Below are positions 33,554 through 46,112 of a stretch of DNA of 64,000 nt, one piece after another. The position numbers and the translations under genes are program-made. The stretch lies in contig NC_039364.1 in NCBI RefSeq assembly GCF_003573695.1, positions 68,158,256-68,222,255 of the forward strand, written 5' to 3'. The DNA comes from Papaver somniferum. Lineage: Eukaryota > Streptophyta > Magnoliopsida > Ranunculales > Papaveraceae. The stretch's first letter is position 1; every line of letters starts with the position of its first letter. Under the pieces are notes generated by a model. The model was not told the origin of the DNA and did no database searches. It saw only the letters and a list, made by a program, of their open reading frames with translations.

Positions 33554-34525
33554 TAGGGGTGTGCAACGGACGGACGGTTGCGGATTAGGGGTCATCCGCG
33601 TCCAAACCGTCAAAATTGCGGATTTGGGAAATCAAACCGTGTCCGGCCCAATCACTCGCGGATTTCACATCAGCGGATCAGCGCGTGATACGGTTCGGAT
33701 GCGGATTAACCGCGGATTTAGTCAGAATTTTTTTTTTAAGTTCAGAAACTATAATTTTTCTTCAATTCTTTTGATCTCCAAAAGAACCACCCTACTGTAA
33801 TCAACGTATTTGAACCACCCTACTGTAATCAACAATATAGGTCCAATGGCTTTCATAAATATGTATGCTTACGATTGTTTCCCTCCTGATACTGTGCTTG
33901 CAGAGGGCTAGTTTGAGTTGTCAAGTTAAGTTAGTTCCGTCATGAGTTCCGTCAGAAAACTCACCAGTAAATATGTATGCTAGTACGTTAATATCTTTGT
34001 TCCAGTTCTTTTTGTTCAAGTTCTTTTTCGATGAAAAGTGGATTCTTATGAAAACCTAGCTCAATCTGTTTGTTTACCGGATTTTGTTGTGATTTTCAGA
34101 AAGCTACAGTTGTTGATGAAATTTATGTTCGTGAACATGGAGTTAATTGAGGTGTCAGAAGACAGAGATGCAAACTAGTATAAATTTCCGTTTGTGGAGT
34201 TGATCAAAAATATAGATATGCAAACTAGTATAAATATGTATGCTTTAATGGCTAAGAGCAAGGTAATCAAACAATATAGCAAAAACAATATTCAAGGGTC
34301 GTGCGTATCCAAAATACACCCGTTTTAAAACGAAATTCTCCTACTGTCGTGCGGTGCGCGTAAATCCGCGGATTGCGAATTCCAACCGCAACCAAACCGT
34401 GTAAACATGCGGATTTGAGAATCCCACCGTATCCGGCCCGTAGTTCTTGCGAATTGGGTTTTATCCGCAATTTTACGGACGGATAAGGGTGAAATCCGCG
34501 GTTCCGATTTTTTTGCACAGCCCTA
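33554..34525. mobile_element. Non-autonomous hAT element (972 bp) with CCGCGGAT subterminal repeats
   Basis: Terminal inverted repeats TAGGGGTGTGCAA (left) and TAGGGCTGTGCAA (minus strand from the right) are flanked by a perfect 8-bp duplication, AATAGAGT, the hallmark of hAT transposons. The first 170 bp and the last 190 bp are filled with GCGGAT, ATCCGCGG, CCGCGGAT and AAACCGT words in both orientations; known hAT transposases bind such subterminal repeats. The middle is AT-rich with no transposase, so it needs an autonomous partner. A second small repeat (TAAATATGTATGCT, near 33855, 33968 and 34225) lies inside. Confidence 0.88.
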
Positions 34526-34739
34526 AATAGAGTAGTTGGGCTGCTACGAGCATCTGTTACGAAAATATTGTGGTTTCTTACGACCCTTGAGTATGCATTT
34601 TGTTAGCTGGTATAGGCTTGCCGCTTGCACGTTATTACAAGGGGAAAATTAGGCGCAGACCCAAAAAAAATAATATTCTCATTGTCAAGTCCACAATTAA
34701 TTTTAGGTACCGTGACACCCATAATTATATGAAATTATT

Positions 34740-35545
34740 ACAAATGTTTGCATGACGGATTATGCATCCGCATGACAGGTTATGCATCAGGGGTATAATT
34801 GGCAACGCAACTTGGATATAACATATCTAAAAATCTGCGTCTTGGAATTTTACAAATTTTATATCGTTGGAAATCTTTTTAAGAGAGCTACGCAACGAGT
34901 ACAAACAAGAATATCAAATTTTTGTTTTTCACGAAAAAATTGGAGGTGATCATCATTTTAGGCAAAATTTTCGAAAACTTGATACATAACCATTATGCAG
35001 CCACCAAAAAAGATGCATAACACCTTCTGCAGACGCATAACGAATTATGCAACCATTTTCTCCACTGCATAATTTGCATAACAAAGTTATGCATCTATAA
35101 CAAGTTATGTAGTCATTGTATTAGTGCGTAACTACATAAAAAATTGATGCATAATGCATTATGCATCTATTTTCTCGATGCATAAAAGATTATGCAACAA
35201 TTTTCTCGATGCATAATGCATTATGCAGACATATTTTCGGATGCATAACAGGTTATGCATCCATTTTCGCGACTGCATAACATGTTATGCAGATATTATT
35301 ATAGGTGCATGACAAGTTATGCGGTCTTTGTTTTTGTTGGTTTCAATACTAACAAAAAAGTAGTTGCATAACGTGTTACGCAACCATTCTTTGGACTGCA
35401 TAACAAGTTATGCAAAATAAAAATGATGCATAATTTATCATGCACCTACAATAATAGCTGCATAACGTATTATGTAACAATTTTCGGGACTGCATAACAA
35501 GTTATCTGCAACAAATTTTGTAGACACATAACAGGTTATGCAACC
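34740..35545. repeat. TGCATAAC / GTTATGCA alternating motif array
   Basis: More than 25 copies of GCATAAC or GTTATGC, most within TGCATAAC or GTTATGCA, occur in 800 bp. Forward and reverse-complement copies often pair as GCATAACAAGTTATGC, a perfect inverted repeat, with spacers such as AACCATTTTCTCGA between pairs. Upstream, GGGGAAAATTAGGCGCAGACCC at about 34640 may be one end of the element that carries it, but no matching end was found. Confidence 0.8.
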
Positions 35546-37015
35546 TCAACGACAATCGATAGTTTCGCGAATACAAATGCATAGAGAACAACAAACAACA
35601 ACATAAAAGAAGTAGTAACTTATAGATACACCACTGCATGCAACGAATGATTATCTTAAAGATTTTAAAACACATGTATCTACTATGCACAAAGGAAAAC
35701 TCAGATTTTTCTTAATTAGATGATTAATAGCGTGCCACTTGCTTTTGTTACTCAGCCCCGTCCAAAATCAGACCACCTATCTCAGTCACTGCACCAACTC
35801 CAATCACCGATGCGAGAACCCTACTTTGTTTACTGCCGAATAATTCTCAATTGAGATAAAGAGTTGATAGAACAAACCCCAAGCTAGCAGATCCGTCGGT
35901 CATGTCTCGCCTCCACTGATAACACAACAACTCTAATATTTTATCCGTCCCGGCCAAGCACCAACTGCAATCGATTAACGCCAAACTAAGTCAGCTAATG
36001 CTTGAACCATTCTGCATCCTCGAATCCTTCCATCCATCACTCCTAAGCTGTCTATCAGACACATCTCTTTGAGACCATTAATCACAATTCATCCCATTCA
36101 TACACAACAATCCCCAATTTCAGTTCATAACAAGAAACGAACTATAAATCCTTCTCGGTTGCTATTGTAGAACGCAAATTCAACACCACTAGCTCCTAAA
36201 TTCAATCACTTCCAACTCATTTCAGGGAAACTTAGTTGACCTCAGCAACTATGTTGCTATACAACGCCCATATGAACCATTTCATAGCTTGCTTCCATCT
36301 CACCCAGATTTCCATTGCTACAATGTATCAAACACAACATACCCACTTGACTTGAACAACCAATCCATCCAGATTCCATTGTTTTGAACCCGCTGGTCAT
36401 ATAAACATGACCATGGAAGCACAAAAATATCTTCATTCGTACCAACAAGCAACAAACTCCCACTGACATGCTGCAATCACCATCGAGATACCGTTGTATA
36501 GCTTCTGAACCATATATCCTGGTTGATTCATTTTGAACTATATATCCTGGTTGCTTCATTTGATTTTTCGGCAACAACCACAACAATCACCGGAGAATTA
36601 TACACAACCAGCGTCCCTGATTTGAGTAAAGGGAAGAAGTTCGTCATGTTTGTTGTACCAGGTGCGTTCAGAACTAAAAACAAATCTATATCGCTCTGCA
36701 TTAGTAGTTTCCCGCCTATATATGAAGGGTTTTGACATTGTTGAGACAGAGAATAAGTTTTATGAAGAGAAAACAGTAGATTATATAATAAATCTCGCAA
36801 AAGAGGGTTCTCAAACTAAGAAGAAATACATTCTTTAAAATTATGGGTTTGAGAGAAATTTTCTCGTGGAAATTGGATGCGCGCATGAGATTTTTTGCCC
36901 GTGAGTTTCACAGTGGAGAAAAACCGAGGAACGGGTTTCCCTGTAGTTTTCACTATTACAAGCGCTTAATTTGATAATATTGTCTATTTTTGTATGGAAG
37001 TATGTTTACATACAG
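35546..37015. other. Unassigned sequence, no certain gene
   Basis: Frames on the minus strand at 36257-36586 and 36528-36800 overlap, show no known motif, and share a short local duplication (AACCAGGATATATRGTTC, two copies near 36515-36560). Longer stretches look like decayed low-copy DNA. I cannot assign a product. Confidence 0.3.
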
Positions 37016-37915
37016 CAGGGCCGGTCCTGATAATTTTTTACCCCAAAGCAGATCCTTAGAATGTTGCCCCTTTGTCTAACTATATGATCAACAGATATGC
37101 TTCATAAGAAAATAGAAAAAAAAAAAACAATGATCCACATACAACATCATCGTTGCATAAGGTTGTGTGTGTAAGTTGTTCCAATTTCACTTCCATACTA
37201 AAGAGCCAACATACTACTACTTATTATTTGATCATCAATGATTCATTTTCTGTTATCACAATCATAAAAGGAAATATATGGATGGCGTCCAAGTATTCAC
37301 ATAGAAGGTGAAGAAAGAAGCTCAAAAGTCCAAAATGAATAAGAACAGTTTGTAGTTTTATATGCATTTTCTAGTCTTGAAGTACCTGTAACATGTTGTG
37401 TGTCTTGAGAGAAAAAATTCCATGTCAGTTTTGAACTATGTATAGATCTTATCGTAACAAGAAAGTGCTCCATGTTAGCGCGTAAGCAAAGTAAAAATTG
37501 ATTTTGAGTAACTAAATAGAATAAAAATCCCGAAAAATAGAATTGACTTACGTGCATCAACAAAAACCCTGAAAAATATAATTGTAACTGATTGTATATC
37601 GTAATCCAAAATATTAAATAAATCAGATATACACACTTACCTTTATTACCTCAAACCCTAAATCTTGCCTTGAGAGATAAAGAAATCAAGTTTTTCTTAA
37701 AACAATCAAAAATCTTAGCAACACCCCCTGAATTCGATTTTCATCAATCGATTGGAAGATTATTACCTCTTAATTATCTTCGATCTTCGTATTCGTCCCA
37801 AATTTTGTTCAAAGTTGGAAGGTTAAATACGACATAACACTCCTATTTTGTTGCCCCTATATGCATGATGCCCCGAAGTGGATCTTTCCCTGCTTCCCCT
37901 TCGGGGCCGGCCCTG
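37016..37915. mobile_element. Non-autonomous hAT-like element, CAGGGCCGG ends (900 bp)
   Basis: The left end is CAGGGCCGGTCCTGA, and the right end read on the minus strand is CAGGGCCGGCCCCGA; just inside are AGCAGATC and AGGGAAAGATC. CAGGGCCGG ends are typical of Tip100-like hAT transposons. Flanks are CATACAG (37009-37015) and CATACAA (37916-37922), seven bases with one mismatch instead of a clean 8-bp repeat, so the duplication is degraded. No transposase is seen inside. Confidence 0.65.
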
Positions 37916-38165
37916 CATACAATGTATCTTTCTTTTCTGTAGTTAGACAAAGGACATGCTTCGTCTGCAGCGACGGAACCATCCAAAGGATTTATGAGGA
38001 TCTTCTAGTTATATATCCTTTCTAGTTTTTGGCCTAGGGCATTTATTTAGAGCCGGTTACAAAATGATAAAAATGGTCATTAAAAATTAATTTCACATAA
38101 CTCCTTATCCAATTATTCTCTTACTATCCATTTTATCCCTGAGATCCTGGAGACCTTCAGGTAAC

Positions 38166-39480
38166 ATGGAAATCACTAATTTTGGGAAAGCCATATATCT
38201 GGTTCACTTTGAGCTAGGGTGCGATTACAATACAGTTCTCACCAGATCTTGGGCACTGAATGAAGACCTTTTACTTATGGAGATATGCAATCCTGATAAG
38301 CTCTCTGAAGAATATGAGTTCAAATTTGCAGATTTCATAATACAAATCCATGGACTACCAAAGAGTGTGCAAACAATCAAAACAGTAGAATTCTTAGCAA
38401 GCAAGATAGGGACCCCTTATCCCATATCTGAATCTGATCGTGCAAAATGGGGGAGTCATGCTAGAGTAAGATTCAAGATGAATATCACTGACCCCATCAG
38501 GCAAGAATTAAACTTCATGCTCCCATCTAAGAGAAAATGCAAAGCAATGCTGAGGTATGAAAGACTACCAAAAGTTTTTTTCTTCTGTGGATATTTTGGA
38601 CATATAATGAAGCAATGCCCGGAGATGTCCAGAGAATGTGAGAGATGGGATTCTTTTCACTAGAGACTTTTATGGAGAAAATGCAGGATGTGAAAGTGGC
38701 TAGACTCACAGAAGAGATTAATGCAAATTTCAATCCTAGACTCATTCAGAATAGTCCTTGTCCAAGAAAGTACCAAGAAAGCCAAAACTCCATTAATGGA
38801 GATGAAGAAACCAGGAAGAAAAACCCTAACCCAAAACCAAGTCCACAACCTACCATTTTTTCCTCCTCCATTCACACCTCAGAAAAAGCCATTCAACCAC
38901 AAAATCCTCTTGTTACCATATTAGAGCAGAATTCTCATGCAAATCGGGAGATAGTTGAAAATTTTCGACCCTAATCTCAAGGAGAATCAGTCTCCAAATA
39001 TCCCAGCATTAAATGCCAAAGTCCATGCATCTGACAAAGAAATTTTCTCAAAAACCACAGCACCCATTATCCACCCATCAAAAGCCTCCTCCACCCACCC
39101 AAAAGAAACTAAAAAAAAATCAGTTATCCCTAAATCTAAACACACCACCAAAGCCAGCAAACCCACACCACCAATTTCCCAATCACTAACCATCAAGTTC
39201 ATGTTATCCCTATACCTCCAGAAAATCATCCAAACACAAAGAGAACAATGTCAATAGAGGTTTCCCCTGAGCAAAACAACCTCAAAAATGTGAGATACTG
39301 GAAGAGAGTTGCTAGAAATAATCAAGATACAGAATCTCAAGACATCACTATTCGCATTGGTAACAAAACGCTACCTGAGCCAATGGATTGTGACCTCCCA
39401 CTCAAACTACATTGTGGAATACCTGAAGAGGCTGTGGCGACTTGCCCCAAAAGTCGCAAGATCAATGTTAATACAATCTT
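38166..39480 (+). pseudogene. LINE ORF1 (DUF4283 plus altered zinc knuckle), broken
   Basis: 38166-38663 encodes DUF4283-like text (GKAIYLVHFELGCDY, TRSWALNEDLLLMEI, FIIQIHGLPKSVQT, ASKIGTPYPISES, RVRFKMNITDPIRQE) and then LPKVFFFCGYFGHIMKQCP. The latter is a plant LINE zinc knuckle (CxxCGxxGHxxxxC) whose first Cys has become Phe. A stop at 38661 and frameshifts near 38650, 38960 and 39245 break the remainder, a Lys/Pro/Ser-rich tail ending near 39480. ORF1 protein would bind the LINE RNA. Confidence 0.75.
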
Positions 39481-42400
39481 GGAATTTTCGTGGTTTAGGT
39501 AACGAGATGACAGTTCTAACTTTAAACTCGTTCATGCGTAGTTGCAAACCCTCTATCCTGTTTTTATCTGTAACACGAATGAATGAAGCAAACTATAAAA
39601 GAATTTGCAACTTCTTAAATTTTAGGCATTTTGATTATGTTCCTACAATTGGCAGAATTGGCGGAATGGCTCTACTTTGGCAAGACACAGTGGATCTCTG
39701 TGTAATCTCAAATTCTCAAAACAACTTTCACCGTGTCATTGAAGCCAGACTCTCAATCCCAAAATGGGAGTTATTTTGTGTATATGCCCCACCTGCACAC
39801 TCTCATCGAGATGGTTTTTAGAGATTAATGAACAACACCTTAGAAGAAGTAGAATGAGCTTGGTGCATGACTGGAGACCTAAATGTCCTAATGCACCAAT
39901 ATGAGAAGCAATGAGGATCTCCCAACACAGATATAAGGTGTCGATAATTCAGAACCATGCTAAGAGAAATGGACGTCATTGACCTAGGCTATGCTGGGCC
40001 TGCCTTTACTTGGTCAAACAATGCTACTCAGAACATCCCAATTTTCGAAAGGTTAGACAGAGCAATATGCAACTCATACAGGAGGTTACAATTCTCAGAT
40101 GTTGCAGTACTCCACTTGCCAAGAATTGAGAGTAACCGTTCTCCTATTATTCTCAATACTATGAGAAAACCACTAAAGAGGAAACCAAACTACACATTTG
40201 AATTCTACTGGACTGATCATCCACAATTCAAAGATATCATACAAGCTATTTGGGATAATGCTGTTAGAGATACAATCTCAAAACTTACTGATTTGGGTGA
40301 AGGTCTTTGAAAATGGAGCGAAAAAAATTTTGGGGACACAAAAAGGGAGATTGAAGAAGAGAAACAGAAGCTGGTTGATCTGCAAGCTTCTGCAAACCTG
40401 ACTGACATAAGGCAAAAAAAGAGAGCAATTTGCGACAATATCATCACTCTGGAGAGAAGAGATCAAATGTTCTGTCAACAAAGGAACAAATCTAAATGGG
40501 TACCTTCCATTGACAAGAACACCCAGGTATTTCATGTCTCCACTATACACAGAAGGAACAAAAACAAGATCTTTGCATTAAAAGATCTCAACAATTAGTG
40601 GATTTCTGATCCTGACAAAATCAGAGATACTCTTATTAATCATTTTGAAGACATATTTACTAAAGATACTAATGTAGATTCTAGTACCATGAGCCTGGTT
40701 AAATGCTAATAAATTAAATCTAGATGACTGCAGGTATCTCAGTTCAATTCCCAGTGCAGATGAAATATTCAATGTGATAAAGAAGATGGGATATTTGAAG
40801 TCACCAGGGCCTGATGGCTATCCATCTTTATTCTCTAAGAAGTGCTGGGAAGTGGTAGGATTATACATCTAATTCAGGATTGTTTTAGATATTTAGCCAT
40901 CCCTCTAGGTTTTAACCACACATATCTAGCTCTCATCCCCAAGAAGAAGAATGATGAAGCTGCTGTGAACTACAGGCCATTAGCACTCTGCAATGTTCTT
41001 TACAAGGTTGTCACCAAGATCATCACTAACAGATTGAGCCCGTTTCTTGACAATCTCATTGAGAATAACCAGTCAGCTTTTGTCTCAGGCAGACAAATTT
41101 TGGATAACATTATTGTTGCTAAAGAGATGTTCCACTCTATGCAACATTCAAACTCATCTCAAGGCTCTTTTGCTCTTAAACTGGATATGAGCAAAGTCTA
41201 TGATAGTGTGGACTGGGGTTTTTTAAGTCAAGCTTTGATGAATATTGGCATCACAGACACAGCCCATACCCTTATTATGAGTTGTGTGAAGACTGCATCT
41301 TTCTCTATTTTACTTAATGGTCAACCTGAAGGCTTCTCTAGAGGAGAAAGAGGTATAAGGCAAGGATGCCCTTTATCTCCATACTTGTTCATCATTTGTG
41401 CTCATTCTTTCTTAAGCATAATCAACAGAATGGAAAATGAAGGAGTTTACAGTGGCTACCAGATTAACAAATGGGCTCCAAGTATTTCCCATAGAATGTT
41501 TGCGGATGACATTATGTTATTTGGCAACACGGATACTAGAACCATTAACTCAATTTCCACTGTGTTACAACAATACTATAACCTCTCAGGGCAGCTAGTA
41601 AATTTCTCAAAATCTTCTATCCACTTCAGTAAAAGTGTGTCGGATAGCTATGTTGAAGATATAATTCAAGAATTAGGGGTTAAAAGAATGATGAAATAAG
41701 AAAAGTATCTGGGGGTGAAGATTCTTCAACAAGGAAACATGGTGTCCAACTACAATTTTCTCATAGAAAAATTCGACTTAGCACTGGCAGGGAGAAGACT
41801 GCACAATTTATCACATGCCAGAAGAACAATACTTATTCAATCTATACTGGCACTCATCCCGATCTTCTATATGTCAACTACAATGATTCCTAAAACAGTT
41901 CTCAACAAGCTAACTCAGATTATTCGAAATTTCTGGTGGGGTCATTCTAGAGACAAGAGAAAAATGCATTTTTTGAAATGGGAGTGGTTTAATCTTCCAA
42001 AGGAGCAACGAGGTTTGGGTTTCAGAAGTTTATATGATCTTAACTTAGCACTGGTGGCCAAGTTATCTTGGAGATTTCTGCAAGAACATGACTCCCTATT
42101 GGTTCAAATCATGAGAGCCAAATATTTGAGAGGAAATTCTTTCTGGGAAGTGAAAACAACAACAACATGCTCTACCACATGGGAAGCTATGTTGGACAGT
42201 AGTAAAGACTTTAAGAATGGTTGTCTCTGACTGGTGGGTAACGGAAAATCCATTAACATCTTCACTGATCCCTGGATACCCACTGTACCAGGTAATATCC
42301 CAGCCAGATCAGGAGGAGAAAATTTGGTGAACAAGAAAGTAGACGAACTTATCGACAGTATAACAGGGCACTGGGATGTAAATGCTCTGCAACAACTCGA

Positions 42401-43552
42401 AGACCCATATATCAGCAATCAAATCAGGATTATTTCTCCCAATATTGCAGTTGCTGATAAATTTATTTGGAAGTTCACTACTGATGACAGTTTCACCCCT
42501 CAATCCTTTCAAAAGATGATGTAGGAGCAACAAGGTGAGACCTCTACCACTAGGGACAATATTTTCCCTTGGAAAAAGTTTTGGGCTGTAAAAAATGTGG
42601 CGCCAAAAATAAAATCTTTTATCTGGAGAGCCTTGCATAATGGCATAGCTGTTTCAAAGAGAATTGGTAGAATTTTAGATGGAGTTCCTACAAATTGTAA
42701 ATCTGCAACAATGAGGATGAAACGGTTGAACATCTCCTAATCCACTGTGAATTTGCTCGAGAAGTATGGTTCGCATCTCCTCTAGGTATCAGACTTCATC
42801 ATGAAAACCATATGTCTCTCTCTGATCTTATGAAGCTCTTCTTTAGCAGTAATGATAAGGACTCAACTACTGCCTAGGTATGTTAATCCGTTGGGCCATT
42901 TGGAAACCACGTAATGCAAAGGTTTTTGAGAACAAGAAAGCTAATGTACAGGGAGTTTTGGCCACAACACTAGACTAGTATATCTCTACTTTAATATTTC
43001 TGAAGATGAGGAAATACAAGCCGTAGAAGATAACCAGGTAAGCCCTGAAACAGAAGCTAACACAATCTGAAAAGCTCCGATTTTTCCTACTGTCAAAATC
43101 AATGTTGACGCTGCTTGGAAAGATGGTGAATACGCATGTGAAATTGTGGAAAGAGACAATACTGGTTCTTTGTGTGGAGTTGGAACTAGAGTGGGCAGAA
43201 CGGATACAGTAGCCTACGTTGAAGCTGATGGTTTCAAGCTAGCAACCGAATTAGATGCTTGGTTAAATTTGGAGAACATTATTAGTGAAGGTGACAGCCA
43301 AGTGGTGGTAAACATTCTTAAGGGAGTTTTGAGGAAAATTCCATGGAAGATTTGGAGATTGAAGGATGATATTATCTCAAGAATGAACTCCCTCAACAGC
43401 TCTGGAGCTTACAATTTTGTGCCAAAACCGACCAACTTAGTTGCTCATTCTATAACAACTTTTGCTCTATCTAACAACGTCCAACAAATGTGGACTAGTT
43501 CAGACTTTCCTCCTAGCATTGTTAGCCTCCGGGATGTAAACAATGCCTAGTT
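39475..43552 (+). pseudogene. LINE ORF2: endonuclease, reverse transcriptase, zf-RVT, RNase H, broken
   Basis: The endonuclease part runs 39475-40310 in pieces (SWNFRGLGNEMTV, GRIGGMALLWQDT, DLGYAGPAFTWSNN), with a stop at 39819 and frameshifts. Reverse transcriptase follows: SPGPDGYPS in another frame near 40803, then 40842-41699 with YRPLALCNVLYKVVTK, SAFVSGRQILDN, GIRQGCPLSPYLF and catalytic HRMFADDIMLFG. The C-terminal domain (SHARRTILIQSILALIPI, FWWGHSRDKRKMH) extends to 42230 after a stop at 41697. A zinc-binding region (ICNNEDETVEHLLIHC) lies near 42700-42750 in a shifted frame. 43100-43552 is RNase H-like with VDAAWKDGE and EGDSQVVVNIL. It ends with a stop and the A tail. Confidence 0.85.
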
Positions 43553-43675
43553 TTTCTCTTTTCCTTTTGAATACAAAAAAAAGGTGTTCATTAATCTTGT
43601 TAAATGTGAGATCAACTAATGTAAATCGAACTCCAAAACATTAAATAAGTGAAAAAAATTTCTCGAAACACAAAC

Positions 43676-44510
43676 CAAATCGGTTTACGTTCATGCACTC
43701 GTAAACCGATTATGGGTTGGTGTTTTGAAATTTACGAAGAATATCCATAATCGGTTCACGTATGCATAACTAAAACCCGATTCTAGTAATCAGATTTTTC
43801 CTGGTCACACATAAACCGATTGTTTCACATAATTTAAATCCATACTCGATTTAAGTTAAGAATGAGTATGATTTCACACTCGGTTGCAGATCAAGCATGA
43901 TTTCATATTCTATTTGAGAATTCATGCTCATTTTCAGTTCTAGTATAAAATCATACGCACTTTCAAATTGGGTATAAAATCATACACACTTTCAAATTGG
44001 GTATAAAATCATACGCATTTTCAGTTCAAGTGAAAATTGTTTTCATTTCGAGTATAAAATTTATGTTCGAAATGAAATATCAAGTGTACATAACTCGGCT
44101 TTAAAATGAGTCTGATTTTAAACTCATTCCATAATCGAGTATTAACCAAAAAAATGGGTTACCCAGAATCGGTTTTATTACTTACCAAATAAACCGATTG
44201 TTAGAAACGGAAGTCATGATACACACATATAGACTGATTCTCGACACTGCACTGAAAGAATCGGTCCATACAAGTGCTCATAAAAAACCGACTCTAAGTT
44301 AAAATTATACTGAAAAGTTGCGCATTTTTCCCCTTAAGGCTATATAATCGGTTTATGTGAACATTCACATAATCCGAAAATTGGGTATCTCTTCCATACG
44401 ATAATCTGTTTATGTGGGCATTAACTTTATCGTTTCTGGTTAAATTTTCATGAATATCGACCGATTATCATAGGAATCGGTTAATATGGACATGAACGTT
44501 GATCAATTAT
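43676..44510. repeat. AATCGGTTTA / TAAACCGATT alternating motif array
   Basis: AATCGGTTTAYG, TAAACCGATT and one-base variants occur about 18 times, alternating in orientation (for example TCGGTTTACG near 43681 and GTAAACCGATT near 43710). Within it, 43942-44020 is a separate 29-30 bp tandem repeat (TATAAAATCATACGCAC, TTTCAAATTGGG), three copies. The stretch lies between the LINE end and the left end of the MULE and may be a relic of another element of the MULE type. Confidence 0.75.
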
Positions 44511-44850
44511 GGTTCAACACAGAAACCCAAGATTGTTTGTAATTTTCAATCTTGAAGGGATAAATCAATCACAAGCATAATTAAAAATTTTATTTTTTTT
44601 AAATGGATGACGAAATTTTCTTTAAATCGATCGATATGGTAGAATCGATTGATGAAGTTAGATTTTAATTTTAATTTGTGAGAGAAATGATTTGAATAAG
44701 TTTTGTTTTTGAAAAGATTTCAAATTGGGAAGGATAAGTCTTAAAATTGTAATTTAATAGTGAGTGTAATTTAGTACTTTACCTAGTTTAAACACCCATT
44801 ATCCCCTTATTTTAGGTGGGTGAAGAAATTATAGTCCCCAAACTAGGAGG
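44511..44850. other. AT-rich spacer before the MULE, no gene
   Basis: The text resembles the untranslated ends of the MULE itself (short AT-rich words, GGGGATAATGGGTG on the minus strand near 44800). No frame of interest. Confidence 0.35.
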
Positions 44851-44904
44851 GTTATATATGAACGCGAAATTGGGGGATAAAAAAAAAATTGGGGATATAA
44901 GAAA
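44851..44904. repeat. Left terminal inverted repeat of the MULE
   Basis: GTTATATATGAACGCGAAAT, then TGGGGGATA, a run of A, ATTGGGGATATA. It pairs with 53523-53573 with small differences in spacing. The adjoining subterminal text CCCCTCATTAATCAGGATAG, then TGATTAATAATAATTAG, is echoed in the second MULE fragment at 60465-60500. Confidence 0.75.
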
Positions 44905-45351
44905 AGGACAAAAACTGGATCCATATATCAATTCGGGGTCACCCCTTATCTAAGTATTTTACGTATTGCCTAATCTACCCCTCATTAATCAGGATAGTGA
45001 TTAATAATAATTAGTAAAATCATAAGATTTTTGATAAATGATTAGTGTGTGTTTTATTTGAATTTGGGTGAGTGAGGTGAGAGTAGAAGGAGGGAAAAAT
45101 ATTTTGAGAGAGAAATTTTTTTGGGGAAAATGGAGGATGATTGTGAAGAGAGAATTGCTGCTGCTGAATCTTTAGCTCAACTACAACAAGGAGCATATCT
45201 TGAATCTTCAGCTAACAACAACAACTCTCAATTGAAACTATTTGTTGAGCCAACACCCTTGAATGATGATTTTGACGAGTATGGAGAGTTTTTCTCAGAA
45301 GCTACACAAGAAAGTAAACTTGCACAACATGCAACCATCCCCAATACACAG

Positions 45352-46112
45352 GTAAAGCTGCTAGGAGGTTGAAAAATCGATTTTTTTTCTTTAAACCCGC
45401 CATTTTTTCAAATGTAAAACCTCGGTGCCGGCATGGAAATGGTATGAATACCATGCCGACAGACTCATTACCGGCATGGGATTCATACTACGACCATGCC
45501 GGTAGATCGATATCCCCCATTTTGAATATTGATCCGGCATAGTATTCTACCAAAAAACTATGCCGGTACGCAGTTAACTTTTTTACTTACCAAGGAATAT
45601 ACTACGGAATATTCAACCGGCATGGTTTCATTGATAGGTTACCATGCCGGAACTGCATGAAAAACATACAGGAAACATTTTCATTTAAAACCAAATACCG
45701 GCATGGGAAATTAATAAACATCAACGCCGGAACTCCGTACCGGCGTGGTACCATCAATATCGAGAATGCCAGCAGCGCAACCGGCGTTGTTAATTTTCAA
45801 ATTTACAATGTCGGTACCTACCAAAAAACATACAGGAATAAATATTTTCCAAAGCTAAATACCGACATTACATATCAATTATTTTTAATGCCGGAAGCAT
45901 GTACCGGCTTGGGACAATAAATTACGAGAATGCCGGCACCTTTGCTTCTGGCGTTGCTGTCTAATGAATCTTTTATGCCGGAATATGTTTCAAATTTGGT
46001 CTTCAGTTTTGGTTAAGTTCGACTACGCCGGAACATTGGTCGAGCATGCCGGTACGGGTTTCCGACATAGTATTTTAATTTCGTTTGGAACTAATTTTCA
46101 TTCGATCTTTAG
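45352..46112 (+). other. First intron of the MULE transposase gene, filled by the ACCGGCAT array
   Basis: Donor GTAAAG and acceptor CGATCTTTAG bound an intron that joins codons in phase 0. It contains about 17 copies of CCGG-centred cores (ACCGGCATGG, ATGCCGGTA and variants) plus some five one-base variants, largely alternating in orientation, in an otherwise AT-rich background. Tracts such as ACAGGAA and ACCAAAAAAC recur between cores. Confidence 0.75.

Larger units (their letters stand above)
38166..43582 (+). mobile_element. Decayed L1-type LINE, plus strand
   Basis: ORF1 and ORF2 are both present, in order, and the element ends in an A run (43575-43582) shortly after the RNase H-like domain. 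The 5' part of ORF1 is missing or unrecognisable, so 38166 is only the first coding trace. No certain target duplication was found. Many stops and frameshifts make it older than the minus-strand LINE. Confidence 0.8.

Noticed and set aside
34740..35545. CRISPR-like array
   Set aside because: The repeats are short, variable, inverted and irregularly spaced, the organism is a plant, and there are no cas genes.
35502..36800. Possible host gene on the minus strand
   Set aside because: Frames overlap each other, contain a short local duplication, and lack splice logic, promoter and recognisable domains. I keep the stretch as unassigned.
38060..43600. Target duplication for the plus-strand LINE (TGGTCATTAA near 38069 against GTGTTCATTAA near 43584)
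   Set aside because: The match is too short and imperfect, and the 5' end of the element is not defined.
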